This document shows positions 23,490 through 35,744 of a stretch of DNA of 64,000 nucleotides, piece after piece. The position numbers and the translations under genes were made by a program. The stretch comes from Parasponia andersonii (taxonomy: Eukaryota > Streptophyta > Magnoliopsida > Rosales > Cannabaceae): the NCBI GenBank assembly GCA_002914805.1, contig JXTB01000166.1, forward strand, positions 368,660 through 432,659, read 5' to 3'. Positions within the stretch are counted from its first letter, which is position 1, and each line of letters starts with the position of its first letter. The notes under the pieces are model-generated. The model ran no database searches and had not been told where the DNA came from. It saw nothing but the letters and a program-made list of their open reading frames with translations.

Positions 23490-24255
23490 TATGATAAAAT
23501 TTTAATACATAATGACTAACTAAAATATTAACTCATAAATAATATGATAATTATATAGCATAGGATCAACAAAAATGACATGTCAAAATTATATTGTACA
23601 AGAGAAAATCATAATATTCCAAGACAAATATCAATTTGTCAATGAAAATTTATCAAATTAGAAGCAGGAAAACGAATACTACACATTAACCAATCTAGTA
23701 ATACCACCTAGTAGCTTGGACATGCGTCGAGCATCAAAGCGAATTTTTCTCAAGCTGCCACCTCATGGTTGAATTTGCCACCTTCATTACAAAAGTGCAA
23801 ACACCTGCTGCTCGTAGCCATGTAAAAAGTCGCTGATTTTATCAAATCAAGCCTATATATATACTATGTAATCAGGCTAAAATGAGGAGGATCAATAGAA
23901 ACTTATTTACTTATTTTTTTCTCTCTCTTTTATGCTTTTCTCAACTTATATTTGTCTATATCAACCAAGCAATTAATTGCTTTGTCCTCCATTGTTTTAT
24001 GAGCCTAGGAAAATCTCTCCCCCTCAAAACTTCACTTGAAGCTACCATTTCCATCATATACTATCTCCATATACACTTCTACACACATATATATATATAT
24101 ATATAGTTTTATATTTATATACTTACATTTATGCATATCTAACCATATATATACACCTATATATATACATAAATATAATATTACACATGCATACATACAT
24201 ATATCCATATGCTTAATCATTATTATTATTGTTGTTTTATGCAGATTTTGGGAAT

Positions 24256-24260
24256 GTTGA
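24256..24260. repeat. Target-site duplication GTTGA, left copy
   Basis: Exact 5-bp match to 27141-27145, bordering the solo LTR. Confidence 0.9.
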
Positions 24261-27140
24261 TGTAACACTCCCTCTAGCTTATGTATATAATTATATAAAT
24301 CAAACTAGGAAATATTATTCTAACTTAAACCATAAGTTTAGTTTTATTCAAAAAAGGGCCAATTCAAACTGTAAAATAAAAGAAACTACATGGCATTACT
24401 TTCTAAATGTGTATTTACAAAATGTACAACTAAAAAAATCTGTCAGTTTATCTTGCTATCTGCAACAATATTTATAGCACATCAAAATATTAAAATTCAA
24501 AAATATTACCCATAAGTCAAGCTCATCTACATCTGTATGATCATAGTGACAAGAAAGCATGCTAGCTAACCAACAACTCTATATATCATATATCTCCTCA
24601 CCTGCATCACAGGAACCAAATGAGCTAATGCTTAGTAAGTAAAGATCACGCATGCTCATGAATGTATTTCATGCATAAACTTTATTGAAATTTTCATTAT
24701 ACTCTTTCTTTCATAACTTTTCATTTTAATGCACCTTTCTTAGAAAATGATTCGTTAGTGCCCTTGAGTATGCTATAAAGTCACGGCAGTCAGTCGATCG
24801 TGCCCACCTACGCGGGAAGGAAACATATGGCCAATATGAATCATACATACCCAATGCAGACCGACTAAGTAATATACCTAATAAATCTCATAGTACAATA
24901 CTCAATCTTGATAGTCGGTAAGCCGTACCTACCTACGTGGAAAGAATGCCTGTATAAACCATACTTATCCAACACAGACAGATTAAATATTGTACTTAAA
25001 ACCTATCTTGTAAAATCAGTACAATGGTACTACTTTAAATCAATACGCCGAAAACTTCATTTCTTTGAAAATCATGCTTAAATGATTATGTCATGCTTAT
25101 ATCTTTTATAAACTTTACAATAACTATATGAATAATATATAATTAATATAATGCACATAACTAGGAAAACATCTTGTATCTACTACTCTTCTTGTGATAT
25201 AGTTAAAATAAATCTTTACTTACCTTGTATCTGACAGAAAAAATAGTAAAAGAGTTAATATCCTCTAGAGACTGATGTACTAATTATCTATCATAAATTA
25301 CTGTTACTCAAGATGCACATTTTGCTAAAAGAATTTATTAAAATACTTGAACAAGAACAAATTCACAACTTTCACTAAATTAACAAGCTTGATCTTATAA
25401 TGACTTAGAGGCATACAAATTACCTAAGGTACTTAGTATGTCAATAACTAGTATTGAAAAACTGTTCAAAAGTATTAAAATATGAATACGAGTTCTTTTG
25501 CACAAAATGATCCAAAATGATACATAATTTTATGAAAACTAGTCCATTTGCCTCTAAATGGTTCCATTTTATTTTAAAAATATTTAAATAGCACTTCTCC
25601 TATTTTTAGGATATTTTCGCATGATTAAAATCATGGTTTTCAACCTGCACTAAAATTTAATAAGCCAATTCTCATATAAACAGCTCAAAAAGAATTACTT
25701 AGAATGACATAACCGCACTTAAACACTTTTTCTGTTTAAATAAAGTTTAAAACAACTTTTACACTTGTGTGTCATCATAACCAACCATCAAATAAGTGTA
25801 ATACATAACACAATCAATAAATTATACACTTCAATTTAAGAAATCAGCTGACAAATATAGAATACTTAATCTTCTAGACATGAAAATACTTAACTCTATT
25901 AATAGTAAACTTTGGAGCTTTAGGTCTAACTTTAATCCTTTACTTAAATTTTATGCTTCTAACAATATATAAGGGTTCTTAGGACCATTAATCATCAAAT
26001 AATATCTTTGGTCTAAGAGCAGAAATAAAAGAAATTAGCTACATAATCAAAATCCTTCATAGAGCTCACCTTGACTAGTTTGAGCTTTACTGAAGCTCTT
26101 ACTTTCTACCTGACCAAATTGATTCCCAAGGCTTTGAAACTGATTTTAGAACTTAAGAAGACCTAGAGGAACCATTAATTAAGTAAGAACAAGTGGAAAA
26201 TTGAAATAAAAGAACAAGACCTACAACAAAGAACTAGTAGAATTATCTTGACCAGTTTAGACTTATCTTACTTTTTAGAGCTCCAACTTGAGTTCTACTA
26301 TTTGGAAACTCTTGGATATGGCTAGGAGAAGTTGAGAGAACTATAAAATTTTACTGAAGAGGATCAGTTCTTGGCTAGAGAGAAAGAGAAAGAAAATGAC
26401 CAGATTTTGTCAAAAGTGATACTTAATGATTAAGAAATGGCATATCTTAAATTCTAAAGGGTATTTTTGGTATTTTACACATTACTTTCCATATTTCCAA
26501 TTCTAAAACATCCTTAACATAGTCACTATATTGCTGGTCACTCCTATACACCGAAGTATAGACAAAGTTGGTGAATCTTAGTTTAGAAAATGAAATCTAG
26601 TCATACTTTGACCTATAATCCCATATGACCAATCTTATAGTAATCTCATGGAACCTAGCAACATAACCAATCATTAAACATAAAAATAAGTCAATTAGGT
26701 TTTAATTAATAATATAAATATAGTATCAATGCCTAATGATAGAATGCATAAAATTGATATTATACGATTAAGTTGAATCTAAACTAGCTTAGTGAAATAA
26801 AACATAAATTAGTGTCGTGAATCCTACCTCGTGATTACCTAGAGCCGACAAATAAAATGATATAAATGAGTTTTAAATATTAAGTTAAAGTTATTTGAAG
26901 TGTTAAACACACAGTGAATATGACTCCAAAATACATGAAAATTGCATTTTTCAGAAAATATTTATATTACATCGAGGACACTTCAACAAACATTTGTAAA
27001 ATAATACTGATCAAAAACATTTAACAATCCAAATGAGCAATTTACAATAAAATATATACTAGTTGCTTGATATATCTATTATACAATATGAATATGTTTA
27101 TTATTAGCTTATTATGCATGTGGGAGTCTTAGGCATTACA
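24261..27140 (-). mobile_element. Solo LTR of the Tekay-1 family
   Basis: A 2880-bp LTR in reverse orientation: its right end (CATGTGGGAGTCTTAGGCATTACA, cut here to GGGAGTCTTAGGCATTACA) is the reverse complement of the TGTAATGCCCAAGATTCTCA start of the Tekay-1 LTR, and the regions at 24780-24990 match 200-400. It has no internal region and is flanked by a perfect GTTGA duplication. It is therefore the product of recombination between the two LTRs of one insertion. Confidence 0.93.
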
Positions 27141-27145
27141 GTTGA
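27141..27145. repeat. Target-site duplication GTTGA, right copy
   Basis: Matches 24256-24260. Confidence 0.9.
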
Positions 27146-27920
27146 GCTACTCACCCAATTATTTTCTCTTGCTCAAAATATTTATAAGGTGACTAACTAT
27201 ATTTATTGTGCTAACATAACTGCTTATATTTAAATTATGCACTTTAAATTCCACAAATTCTTGAGGATGAATTGTTCAATAAGTTGAATTATAGTATATA
27301 CGATCACTATTTGCAACTGCTACATTAAATTCAGTACTTTGATATTCTTTTAACTTTGACAAAATAATTGGAATCATATATATCAAATTTCTAACTTTCT
27401 AATTATCTATTTTTAGTATTATTTACTTATATTTTGAACTTAATAGCTGGAATTACTTGTGTCCAAAAACTAACTATCTTTTTGTTTATTTCTGACTATA
27501 AAGCTAATATCACATATGTCAAAAATATTGAATATTTAATAAGTAGTGACGGTCATTGAAATCACCAATGCCAGTTTACTTACAAGTTGTGTCATCAAAG
27601 ATGTCATAATCTTTTGACACGTGGATTTATATTCTTATAATTTTCTGCACTATTTTTTCTGATTCTACCACTATATTGTTTATCCTTAATTAAGTGCAGA
27701 AGTGTTTAATTAATTTTTTTCTAGTCAAATCATTAAAAAAAAAAATACCTCCGAGCAATAAAAGACGACTCCACTGTAGAGTAGCCAAGTGAAACTGGAT
27801 TTCTTCAGTATTTCTAAAATCTTAGAAATTATCTAGGAACTCTCATCTTTTTATCCGAAAAAAAAAAAAATCATCTCGAAACTCTTCAAAATTTTCTGGG
27901 AAAATAAAACTACTGTCAAA

Positions 27921-28400
27921 ATGGCTAATGAGCAAACTTTACCAAATAGTGAAACATCAAGCCAGCAAAGAGAGACCTTTGCTCATATGAAAAAACATAC
28001 TAGAAAATTTGATAAAATCTCAGGAGCTAATTATACAAAATTGGCTGAGATAGAAAAGAAAGACAAACAAGAGACTATCACTCTTGTCCCCTCTTGTCAA
28101 AATAATAATTCACTCATATCAGATCGTCAAAATTCTCCCCTGCCAGCAATAAATGTACACCCTACCAATCTCACAATTTTAGCTTGAACGAGTAATAGAA
28201 ATTTGTACAATTTCATTACCAAAGAACAACTGCAAGATTTATTCAAAACAGAGCAGAGAGAAAATAGTAAGATTATGGCAATAAAGGATTTTTTGGCTAC
28301 TTGTCCTACATATATTTTGTCCAATCTAAATTCGAAGGATTACATCAATTTTAGATTCATGAAATCCAGAAATTGTCATAATAATAAAAAAATCCAATAA
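27921..28400 (+). other. Two adjacent short reading frames of unknown nature
   Basis: The first (27921-28187, 88 codons) reads MANEQTLPNSETSSQQRETF and goes on with KFDKISGANYTKLAEIEKKD, a polar, charged, helix-prone product. The second (28203-28400) includes NFITKEQLQDLFKTEQREN and LATCPTYILSNLNSKDYINF. The style recalls the N-terminus of plant retrotransposon gag proteins (a Gln/Ser-rich start, then a helical 'EQLQDLF' segment), but no diagnostic motif is present. The first ATG lies 164 bases after repeat A. I do not recognise a function. Confidence 0.25.
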
Positions 28401-28730
28401 AGCATCAAGTTCGGAAATTCATATTCAAGCGAGACTAGTAATGAGATAGTTTCAGCTATCTTTAATAATTTACTAGTTGTTGAGCCCAGGTAAGTTCTCA
28501 ATACTAACTAGAATAAGTCTACAATCATCCCCTTCATATAGGACTAATAGTAGTAAAATAGTTTTGTTGCAATAAATAGTTGGTTTCAATCTTCTTGAAT
28601 AAACGTTTGTACTTATATCATATGGTACAAGCAATTCACAAGCTTTAGTATCCAAATATTCAACTGAGCTTGTATGAAACTATAATTATTATAAATTACA
28701 TCTGATAATTTTTATGGTTATATGAAATAC

Positions 28731-29012
28731 TACGACAATCAACAAGGTGATCTAACTAAAATAGGATCATGCAAGATACTAAGACTATTGACAATGTGAC
28801 CTAACTAGAGTAAGATCATGCGATATGTCATCAAGGTTAATCGACAAGACGACTTAGACAAAAGCAAAATTATGCAAAATGTCAAAAGCTATCGATAACA
28901 TGACCTGACTAAAAGAATGATCACTCGAAATGTCAAAGCTATCAACGAGATGACCTAACTAAAATAGAATTGTACGAGATGTCAAATCTTGAGGCTATTA
29001 AGAAGATGATCT
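28731..29012. repeat. Degenerate ~50-bp minisatellite, about 5.5 units
   Basis: Units of 49-54 bases share the pattern CTATCGACAA-ATGACCTAACT, then AAAATAGGATCATGCGA and ATGTCAAA. Five full units and one partial are readable, with clear divergence between units. Confidence 0.75.
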
Positions 29013-29256
29013 ATTTCAAAATAACATCAATAATATTATACTAATCTTTTATCTTTATACAAATATTTATGACTTAAAAAGCATATAGGAATTGTGTTCA
29101 ATTAATTATCATGGAACTCCTTCATTAGATATTATATATTGCTTTATAGCTAATTTATTAATTATCATTTATACTAATAAATATTGGGGACTAATTAAGA
29201 CTCTCATTAGTTTCTATTTCTATTATTCTTATCTTTAATAATTTGTTTATATTCTT

Positions 29257-29261
<5 letters not shown>

Positions 29262-29299
<38 letters not shown>
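29262..29299. repeat. TA dinucleotide microsatellite
   Basis: About 19 TA repeats followed by a short CA run. Shorter AT runs occur at about 24088-24105, 30623-30641, 43674-43699, 53777-53800 and 55250-55272. Confidence 0.9.
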
Positions 29300-29307
<8 letters not shown>

Positions 29308-29955
29308 AGAGTTTATTCTTTATATTAGACTAATCTCTCAATTTTGCAAGGAAAGGAAATTTCTTTCTCATAATTTATTTACATGAGATGAGATGGTCAC
29401 AATGATTTAGAAGCAATAAACTTTCTTCTGAAGAATCATTCTCAATAGCATCACAAGCCGCTACAACGAACTACTCTTGGCAAGTAAGCTAAGTATAATA
29501 ATTAAAACTTTACATAATTAATCTCAATAATACTCAACATCATCTCCAAAGTATTACTTACATGTAATGTATTTTTTCCCTTTTTAGAGATTTTTTCCAC
29601 TGCATTTTGCACTACTAAGGTTTTAATAAGGTATTGTTTAGGTTGGACCAATTCAATCTAAATATTTCAACATGACTATTTGGATTATAACTAGAGCAAG
29701 TGATCTGCTATTCTGAGCTTGTTTACGATTTCTATCAGCATTGAATTGGATGAATATTAGCTTATTTTATAGATGAGTGTCAACCTAATTGGGATGTACT
29801 TGTAAAGTAATAGTGTTTCATTCTGTCAAAGATTCATTCGCAAGAAGAAATTCTCTATCCATATATTCGATGCTTTAGACATATATTCGAAGACCATATT
29901 GAGAAACTTCATATTAATGAGCTCTAACAAACGGCTAAGACTTAATATTTTAGAG

Positions 29956-31602
29956 TGTGACAAAAGTTTAATAATTATAATATTAAGTTACAAATAATAT
30001 AGTAATTATACAATATAGGGTTAATTAAGAAATTGTAACATATTAAAATTATATTAGACAAGAGAAGACCATGACATTCTAAGATAAGAATCAAATTGTT
30101 ATTAGAAAATTGCTAAATTCGAAGCAAGAAAACAAAGACTATACATTAACCAATCCAGTGGTACCACCTAGTAGTTTAGACACGTGTCAAGAATCAAAGG
30201 AAATTCTTCTCAAACTACCACCTTACGGTGGAATTTGCCACCTTCATTATACATGTATCAAACATAGGCTGCTCTTAGCCATGTAAAAAGTGGTGATCAT
30301 ATCAAATAAAACCTATATATATATCTTATGTAATCAGGTAAAAAGGAGGAGAATCAATAGAAACTTATTTACTTATTTTTCTTTCCTCTCTTTTGCATTT
30401 CTCTCGTCTTATATTTATCTATATCAACCAAGAAACTAATTGCTTTGTCCTTTATTGTTTTACGAGCCCGGCAAAATCTCCCTCTCCTCTCTCAAAACTT
30501 TACCCGAAGCCACCAAAAGATCACAACTCATCAATTATTTCTCTTCCTTTCTCGCTTTATCAGTTACAATGCAAGCAATACCATTTCCACTACCTACTAT
30601 CTCTCTGTAAGCTTATAGAAACATATATATATATATATATATGGCACCAATCTTATTAGTTTTTTTCTTTTTACTTAGATATTATTTTATTTAATTAAAA
30701 TTTATTACATACACTTTTTCATAATAAAAAATAGAAAAAAAAATATTAAATAATAATTATTTATTTTATTATTTTAAAAAAATACTTATTAAATTGGGAA
30801 CGATATATATTTATATACTTACCTTTATGCAAATCCATCCATATATATATATAATTACACATACATGCATATATACATATATCTGTATGCTTATATTATT
30901 ATTAATAATCTTATATTATTATTAATGTTATTATTATTATTATTATTTTATGTAGGTTTTAGAAATACTGAGCTATTGACCCAATTATTTTTTCTTACTC
31001 AAAATATTTACTTCTTACTCAAAATATTTACTGAGTATTGACTAACTATATATTGTGTTAAGAAAACTACCAACATTTAAATTTTGCCTTTTAAATATCG
31101 TAGATCATTGAGGATGAATTATTCAATAAGTTCAGTCGTAGTATATACGACTACTATTTGCAATCGCCCAAGTTAAATTCATTGCTTGTATTTTCTTTTG
31201 TGTTTGACAAGATAATTGGAATCACTTGTGTCAAAGATCTAGTTTTTTAATTATTTATTTTTAGTACTGTTTATTTATATTTTTGACCGAATAATTAAAA
31301 TCACTTGTTTTAGAAAAAATTAACAATCTTTTTGTTTGTTTCTGACCATATAACTAGTATTAATTGCGCCAGAAATACTAGTTATCTAATAAATGGTCAT
31401 AGCCATTAAAATTACCTACACCTATTAATTTGTAGATAGTACCATCAATGATACTATAATTTTTTGACACGTGCATTTATATTCTCATAATTTCTCACGC
31501 CATTTTCTCTAATTCTATCATTGTCTTGCTTATATTTAATTAAGCACTTTTACGCTTAATTAATTTCTCTCCGATAAAAACCACAAAAAGCTACCCTGTG
31601 CA
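29956..31602. repeat. Direct repeat copy B (empty-site copy)
   Basis: About 1.65 kb aligned to copy A. At the point where A holds the solo LTR, B reads straight through (AATACTGAGCTATTGACCC near 30962-30980 against GTTGAGCTACTCACCC in A). B carries about 190 extra AT-rich bases at 30641-30828 and about 65 bases near 30520-30585 that A lacks. Confidence 0.7.
30641..30828. mobile_element. AT-rich MITE-like insertion in repeat B
   Basis: Present in B, absent from A. It has loosely inverted ends (ATATGGCACCAATCTTAT on the left; AAATTGGGAACGATATAT on the right). Related sequence, including ATAATAAATTTTAATT, occurs at about 44650-44890 and 57290-57510. No transposase. Confidence 0.45.
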
Positions 31603-32826
31603 CCGTTTATCGACGGGACTTAACGGATTCACACGCTACAAATCAAGTTACTTTTATAGGCCAATATATTGGGCCTTTATTTAAGTAATCATATGTAAAT
31701 GAATTGGACCAGCTAGCTTTCTTATTCATTTCACTTGGACATTAGACTTGGACCTCCTTATTCTCATGAGATATTTATAGCCAGTACTCGTTTCTATAAC
31801 TTATTTTTAAAAATACCAGTTTTTATATAACACATTTCATGTGCAAAATATGAGTAGTATGTATTTACAGTCTAAATTTTTACTCATGCGATACATATTT
31901 CATGTATAAAATATGAACAGTATGTATTTATAATATAAATATGTAATATAGTTTACATTATTCATTATAAATTTGACCTATATTATATATTTATATATAC
32001 TTGATATATGAAATATGTACCAACTTTTAGTATAATTTTTATCCATGAAATATATATTACAGTATATACTTTATATATGAAATATATATCACAGTGTATA
32101 TTTCATATGTAAAATATTATTAGTCTACATTTATAACAAAACAGATAAAAAATGGGTAATCATAAAATAAAAATAAAAAATCAGTATTTATGGAAATATG
32201 GTTTTAAAAAGGGGTATTTATGAATTTTTTCTTATTCTAGTGAACTCAGGCCTACTTTTACCTTTTTTTTTTCAAAAAAAAAAAGTCTATGTCTTCCTTG
32301 CTTTAAATTTGTGAATTGTCACCGAAATTGCAATAATTTCCTATTCAAGAAACACAATAAAATAGCTCAAAATAATAAATAAAAGTTACTAACAAAAATA
32401 GAATTAATGGGTGAAATTATATATAAATACTATGATCATCAGGTTGTGCCCTTCTCGCAGTATATTTGAAATTCAAAACCATTAACCAAATCATATATGT
32501 ATGATTTTATTTGTCCATTTGGTCAGTAAAACTTTTTTGAAGGAAATGAAACAAAACTAAACCACATTTAGACAGTTTAGTCAGTTTGGGCTTATAGCCT
32601 TAATAATTTTGGATTTTTGTAAAATCTTACTAAGCTCAATCATATACTCATCTTTACCTAAAAAGCACATAACCATCATTTAATTAATCCAGAATTCACC
32701 AACTAATAAATTCCAACACCACAGAAAATCGTACTTCACAAATCAAATTTAAATAAACAACGACCACCAAAGTTAAAAGTTTAAACTAACAAATAACTTG
32801 TCTTTTAAACCAAAAGATAAGTTACA
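31603..32826. other. AT-rich intergenic stretch with short repeats
   Basis: No gene seen. At 31840-32130 the phrase ATATTTCATGTGCAAAATATG recurs four or five times in variant, often palindromic form (TATATTTCATATGTAAAATA). Near 31650-31670 a TTGGGCCTTTA motif resembles plant site II promoter elements, without a gene attached. Confidence 0.45.
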
Positions 32827-32831
32827 ATATA
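32827..32831. repeat. Target-site duplication ATATA, left copy
   Basis: Exact match to 42506-42510 on either side of Tekay-2. Confidence 0.8.
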
Positions 32832-35604
32832 AGTAATAGTTGTAAAGTCACAAGAGTAAATTGAATATTTTAAGAGTAATGATAAAGTTGTAAATATTGA
32901 ATTTTCAATTAAAATAATAAAAAATCTGAATATTATAATATTTTACAATAGTACCTAGTTTTTTCTTAAAAACCTCTCAGAAGTTCAAATTTCCAGCAAA
33001 TAAGGGCTTGACGGAGAGAGAAAGAGAGAGAAAATGCCAGATTTGCCGCTGCCTACAGCCGCCGCAGTGCCACCTGCCTCAGCTGACACACCAGCCATGT
33101 CGAACGACTTTGAAAGACGAATCCAACGCCACTAGCCTTGCCTCGTTTCGACGTCGGACGAAGCCGTAACGGCCCCGCAAAAATTCTGCCTCCAGCAAGA
33201 TTTTCTGGTCACTGGAGCGCCGTCCGACCTCCATTTCTGACACCTCTGGCAAGTAAATTTCCATCTTGCCACCGCCGATCAACTTCAAGTGGTTTCACGT
33301 TAAAATTCATCTCTGGTAAGTTTTTACTATTTTCACCGTTTTTACCAACTATGTAAAAAGTGATATTCATGTAATTATTTTGATTAAATGATTTATTTAC
33401 TCGAGGTAAATACCTGGGGTGAAAGAAGGTTAAAAATTATGAATAATTACAGTTTGTAAAAGTAAAAAGGATAAGGGTAATTGTGGTAAATAGTAATTAG
33501 AAAAAAAGATATTTTTCTAATTATTTTCAAAAGGTGGTGTTTATGCAATTCTCGGATTTTTGAGCTTAATTAATGCTAGGAACCTCGAAACAGAGTTCTG
33601 ATTTCGAATTTGGACTCAGTGAGGTCAAGACATAATTTTTGATATAAAATATTATTATATTTCGTCGTAGAACAAAAATTGAAATTTCATGGCACAAATT
33701 GCACTGTTTTGCGTGCCATGGACCGGTCTTGCATCGGGACCCGATTTTGACAAAGTATATATCTGACCTAGCATTTTTGGGTGCTTTGAATTCAATGGTG
33801 ACCTCCATTTCTATATTTGAAGCTTTGGTGGTAAAGTCACTTTTTCTAGTGAACTTACTAGCAACCAGAAATTGTCGTTTAAGCATCTGAGTGACTAGAC
33901 GGGAATTTTTCGAGCGTCATTGACCTAGTATTACTACTATATCAAGGTAGGGGTTCGATTACCTAATTTTTATATTTGTCTTAGATTTTATTTTCATTAA
34001 AATTTATTTATGAAAAATCGTGATTTTACGATAGTTTAAGAAAACATTACTGGTGGTTGAGTTATACTGGGATTGGATTGCATAAATTATTTTATATATT
34101 TTTATATACTAGTTTTAGGATAAAATAGCGGTGTATTACCCATGTTACAATAAATCCCAGAATAATGCCAAGTTGGATTTTTAAAGCATGATTTGATTAT
34201 TGGATACATAGTAGCTGTAAACTGTGACATATTATACATACCATAGGATCACACATTTGATTTCCATTATAGCATTGCAGTATTTTTAGATCGCTGGCGA
34301 GTTGTTGCTGCAGTGCCATGGGATGGTCCCACACCGGGACCCAATTTTGACAAAGTATATATCTGACCTAGCATTTTTGGGTGCTCTGATTTCAGTGGTG
34401 ACCTCCATTTCTATATTTGAAGCTTTGGTAGAAAAGTCACTTTTTCTAGTAGACTTACTAGGAACTAGAAATTATCGTTTAAGTACCTGAGTGACTAGAC
34501 GGGAATTTTTCGAGCGTCATTGACCTGATATTACTACCATATCAAGGTAGGGGTTCGATTACCTAATTTTTATATTTGTTTTGGATTTTATTTGCATTAA
34601 AATTTATTTATGAAAAATCGTGATTTTATGATGGTTAAAGAAAACACTACTAATTGTTGAGTTATACTGGGATTAGATTGTGTAAATTATTTTATCTATT
34701 TTTATATACTAGTTTTTGAGTAAAACAGCGGTGTACTGCCCATGTTACAATAAATCCTAGAATAATGCCAAGTTGGATTTTTAAAGCATAATTTGATTAT
34801 TGGATGCATAGTAGCTGTAAACTGTGACATGTTGTACTTACCATAGGATCACACACTTGAGTTCAATTATAGCATTGCAGTATTTTTAGATCGCTGGCAA
34901 GTTGCTGCAGTGCTAAGTGAGAGACCTAGGCCCCTGAGTAAGTTTTTATCTGATACATCTACGGGCAGTGTCAGGATGCTGGGTACCCCTGCTATAGAGG
35001 TATTACAGAGCCGTGATGGGAGGATGAGATCTCACTTATATCCTTGTTGATGTATGATATGCACAATGATGTGGTTTTGATTTTGGTTTTGAATATGTGA
35101 CTATTATGGATCCCAAATAATTTATAAATTTGATTTATGCATAGATTTAAAGGAACTAACCATGCAGATTTGAGAAATTGCATCAATCAAAAAGGTAATT
35201 AAATTCCTACTGAGCATTTGAATGCTTATCCCTTACATTTCCCCTCTCTGGCAGTGCTTGGTGACTTTAGAAACTCGGGAGTAGTGAATTAAGGAGTTGG
35301 TTACCGTACAGGAAATTGGTAACTATGTAAATAATATTATTATTTATCTTGGCATATATTAAATATTAATGGGTCCGTTTCACGGACTTTGTCTGTATAA
35401 CTAGTATTTTGGATTGTGAGACTACTGATAATGATGCTTGGTTTGTTTTAAATAAATTTTATTTAACAATCTAAGCCTAATGGTGTTCACAAAAATGTGA
35501 TAATTTTCTTTTAAATTTTTTTTATGAATTTTTCTTAAATAACCTTTAAATTTCTACTTGTGAAATTTCTTTTCTGCCACTGGCCCAGGGTTTGGGTAGT
35601 GACA
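32832..35604 (+). repeat. 5' LTR of Tekay-2 (enlarged)
   Basis: 2773 bp against 2153 bp for the 3' LTR. The excess is a tandem duplication of 600 bp. Near the start it shares AAGTCACAAGAGTAAATTG with the 3' LTR. Confidence 0.9.
33713..34912 (+). repeat. 600-bp tandem duplication within the 5' LTR of Tekay-2
   Basis: 33713-34312 and 34313-34912 align at a constant offset of exactly 600 over long stretches (for example ACAAAGTATATATCTGACCT at 33750 and 34350). The joint lies at GTGCCATGG. The two units now differ by roughly 8-10%, and the 3' LTR has only one unit. Confidence 0.88.
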
Positions 35605-35612
35605 GAAAATTT

Positions 35613-35624
35613 TGGTATCAGAGC
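35613..35624 (+). other. Primer-binding site of Tekay-2
   Basis: TGGTATCAGAGC, complementary to initiator methionine tRNA, eight bases after the GTGACA end of the LTR. Confidence 0.9.
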
Positions 35625-35744
35625 AGATGTTTGTCTGCCTTGGATCTGACACCATTAGATTAGATTGAAATTAAAAAAAATATATTTTGAAATTCAGCAT
35701 CATTGTCTCACTGACACTTTGGCATATGTATACAGACTAGTAAA

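Larger units (their letters stand above)
23490..27757. repeat. Direct repeat copy A (interrupted by a solo LTR)
   Basis: About 1.38 kb of sequence, after subtracting the 2885-bp insertion, aligns with 29956-31602. Shared landmarks are CATTAACCAATC, CCACCTAGTAG, TGGAATTTGCCACCTTCATT (near-exact), TAGCCATGTAAAAAGT, ATCAACCAAG and AATTGCTTTGTCC, then after the insertion AATTCTTGAGGATGAATTG. TATATATATACTATGTAATC resembles a promoter. A and B may be the LTRs of an unidentified element or a segmental duplication. Confidence 0.7.
27758..29955. other. Unidentified 2.2 kb between direct repeats A and B
   Basis: Holds a leader-like stretch, two short reading frames (27921-28400), a ~50-bp minisatellite (28731-29012) and a TA microsatellite (29262-29299). 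If A and B are LTRs this is a short internal region. No protease, RT or integrase motif was seen, so it would be non-autonomous or decayed. Confidence 0.45.

Noticed and set aside
33138-33356. Small frames with Pro/Arg/Ser-rich products at 33138-33356 and 40555-40869
   Set aside because: They are corresponding positions of the two Tekay-2 LTRs in a GC-richer patch. They could be a short leader frame, but nothing supports translation.
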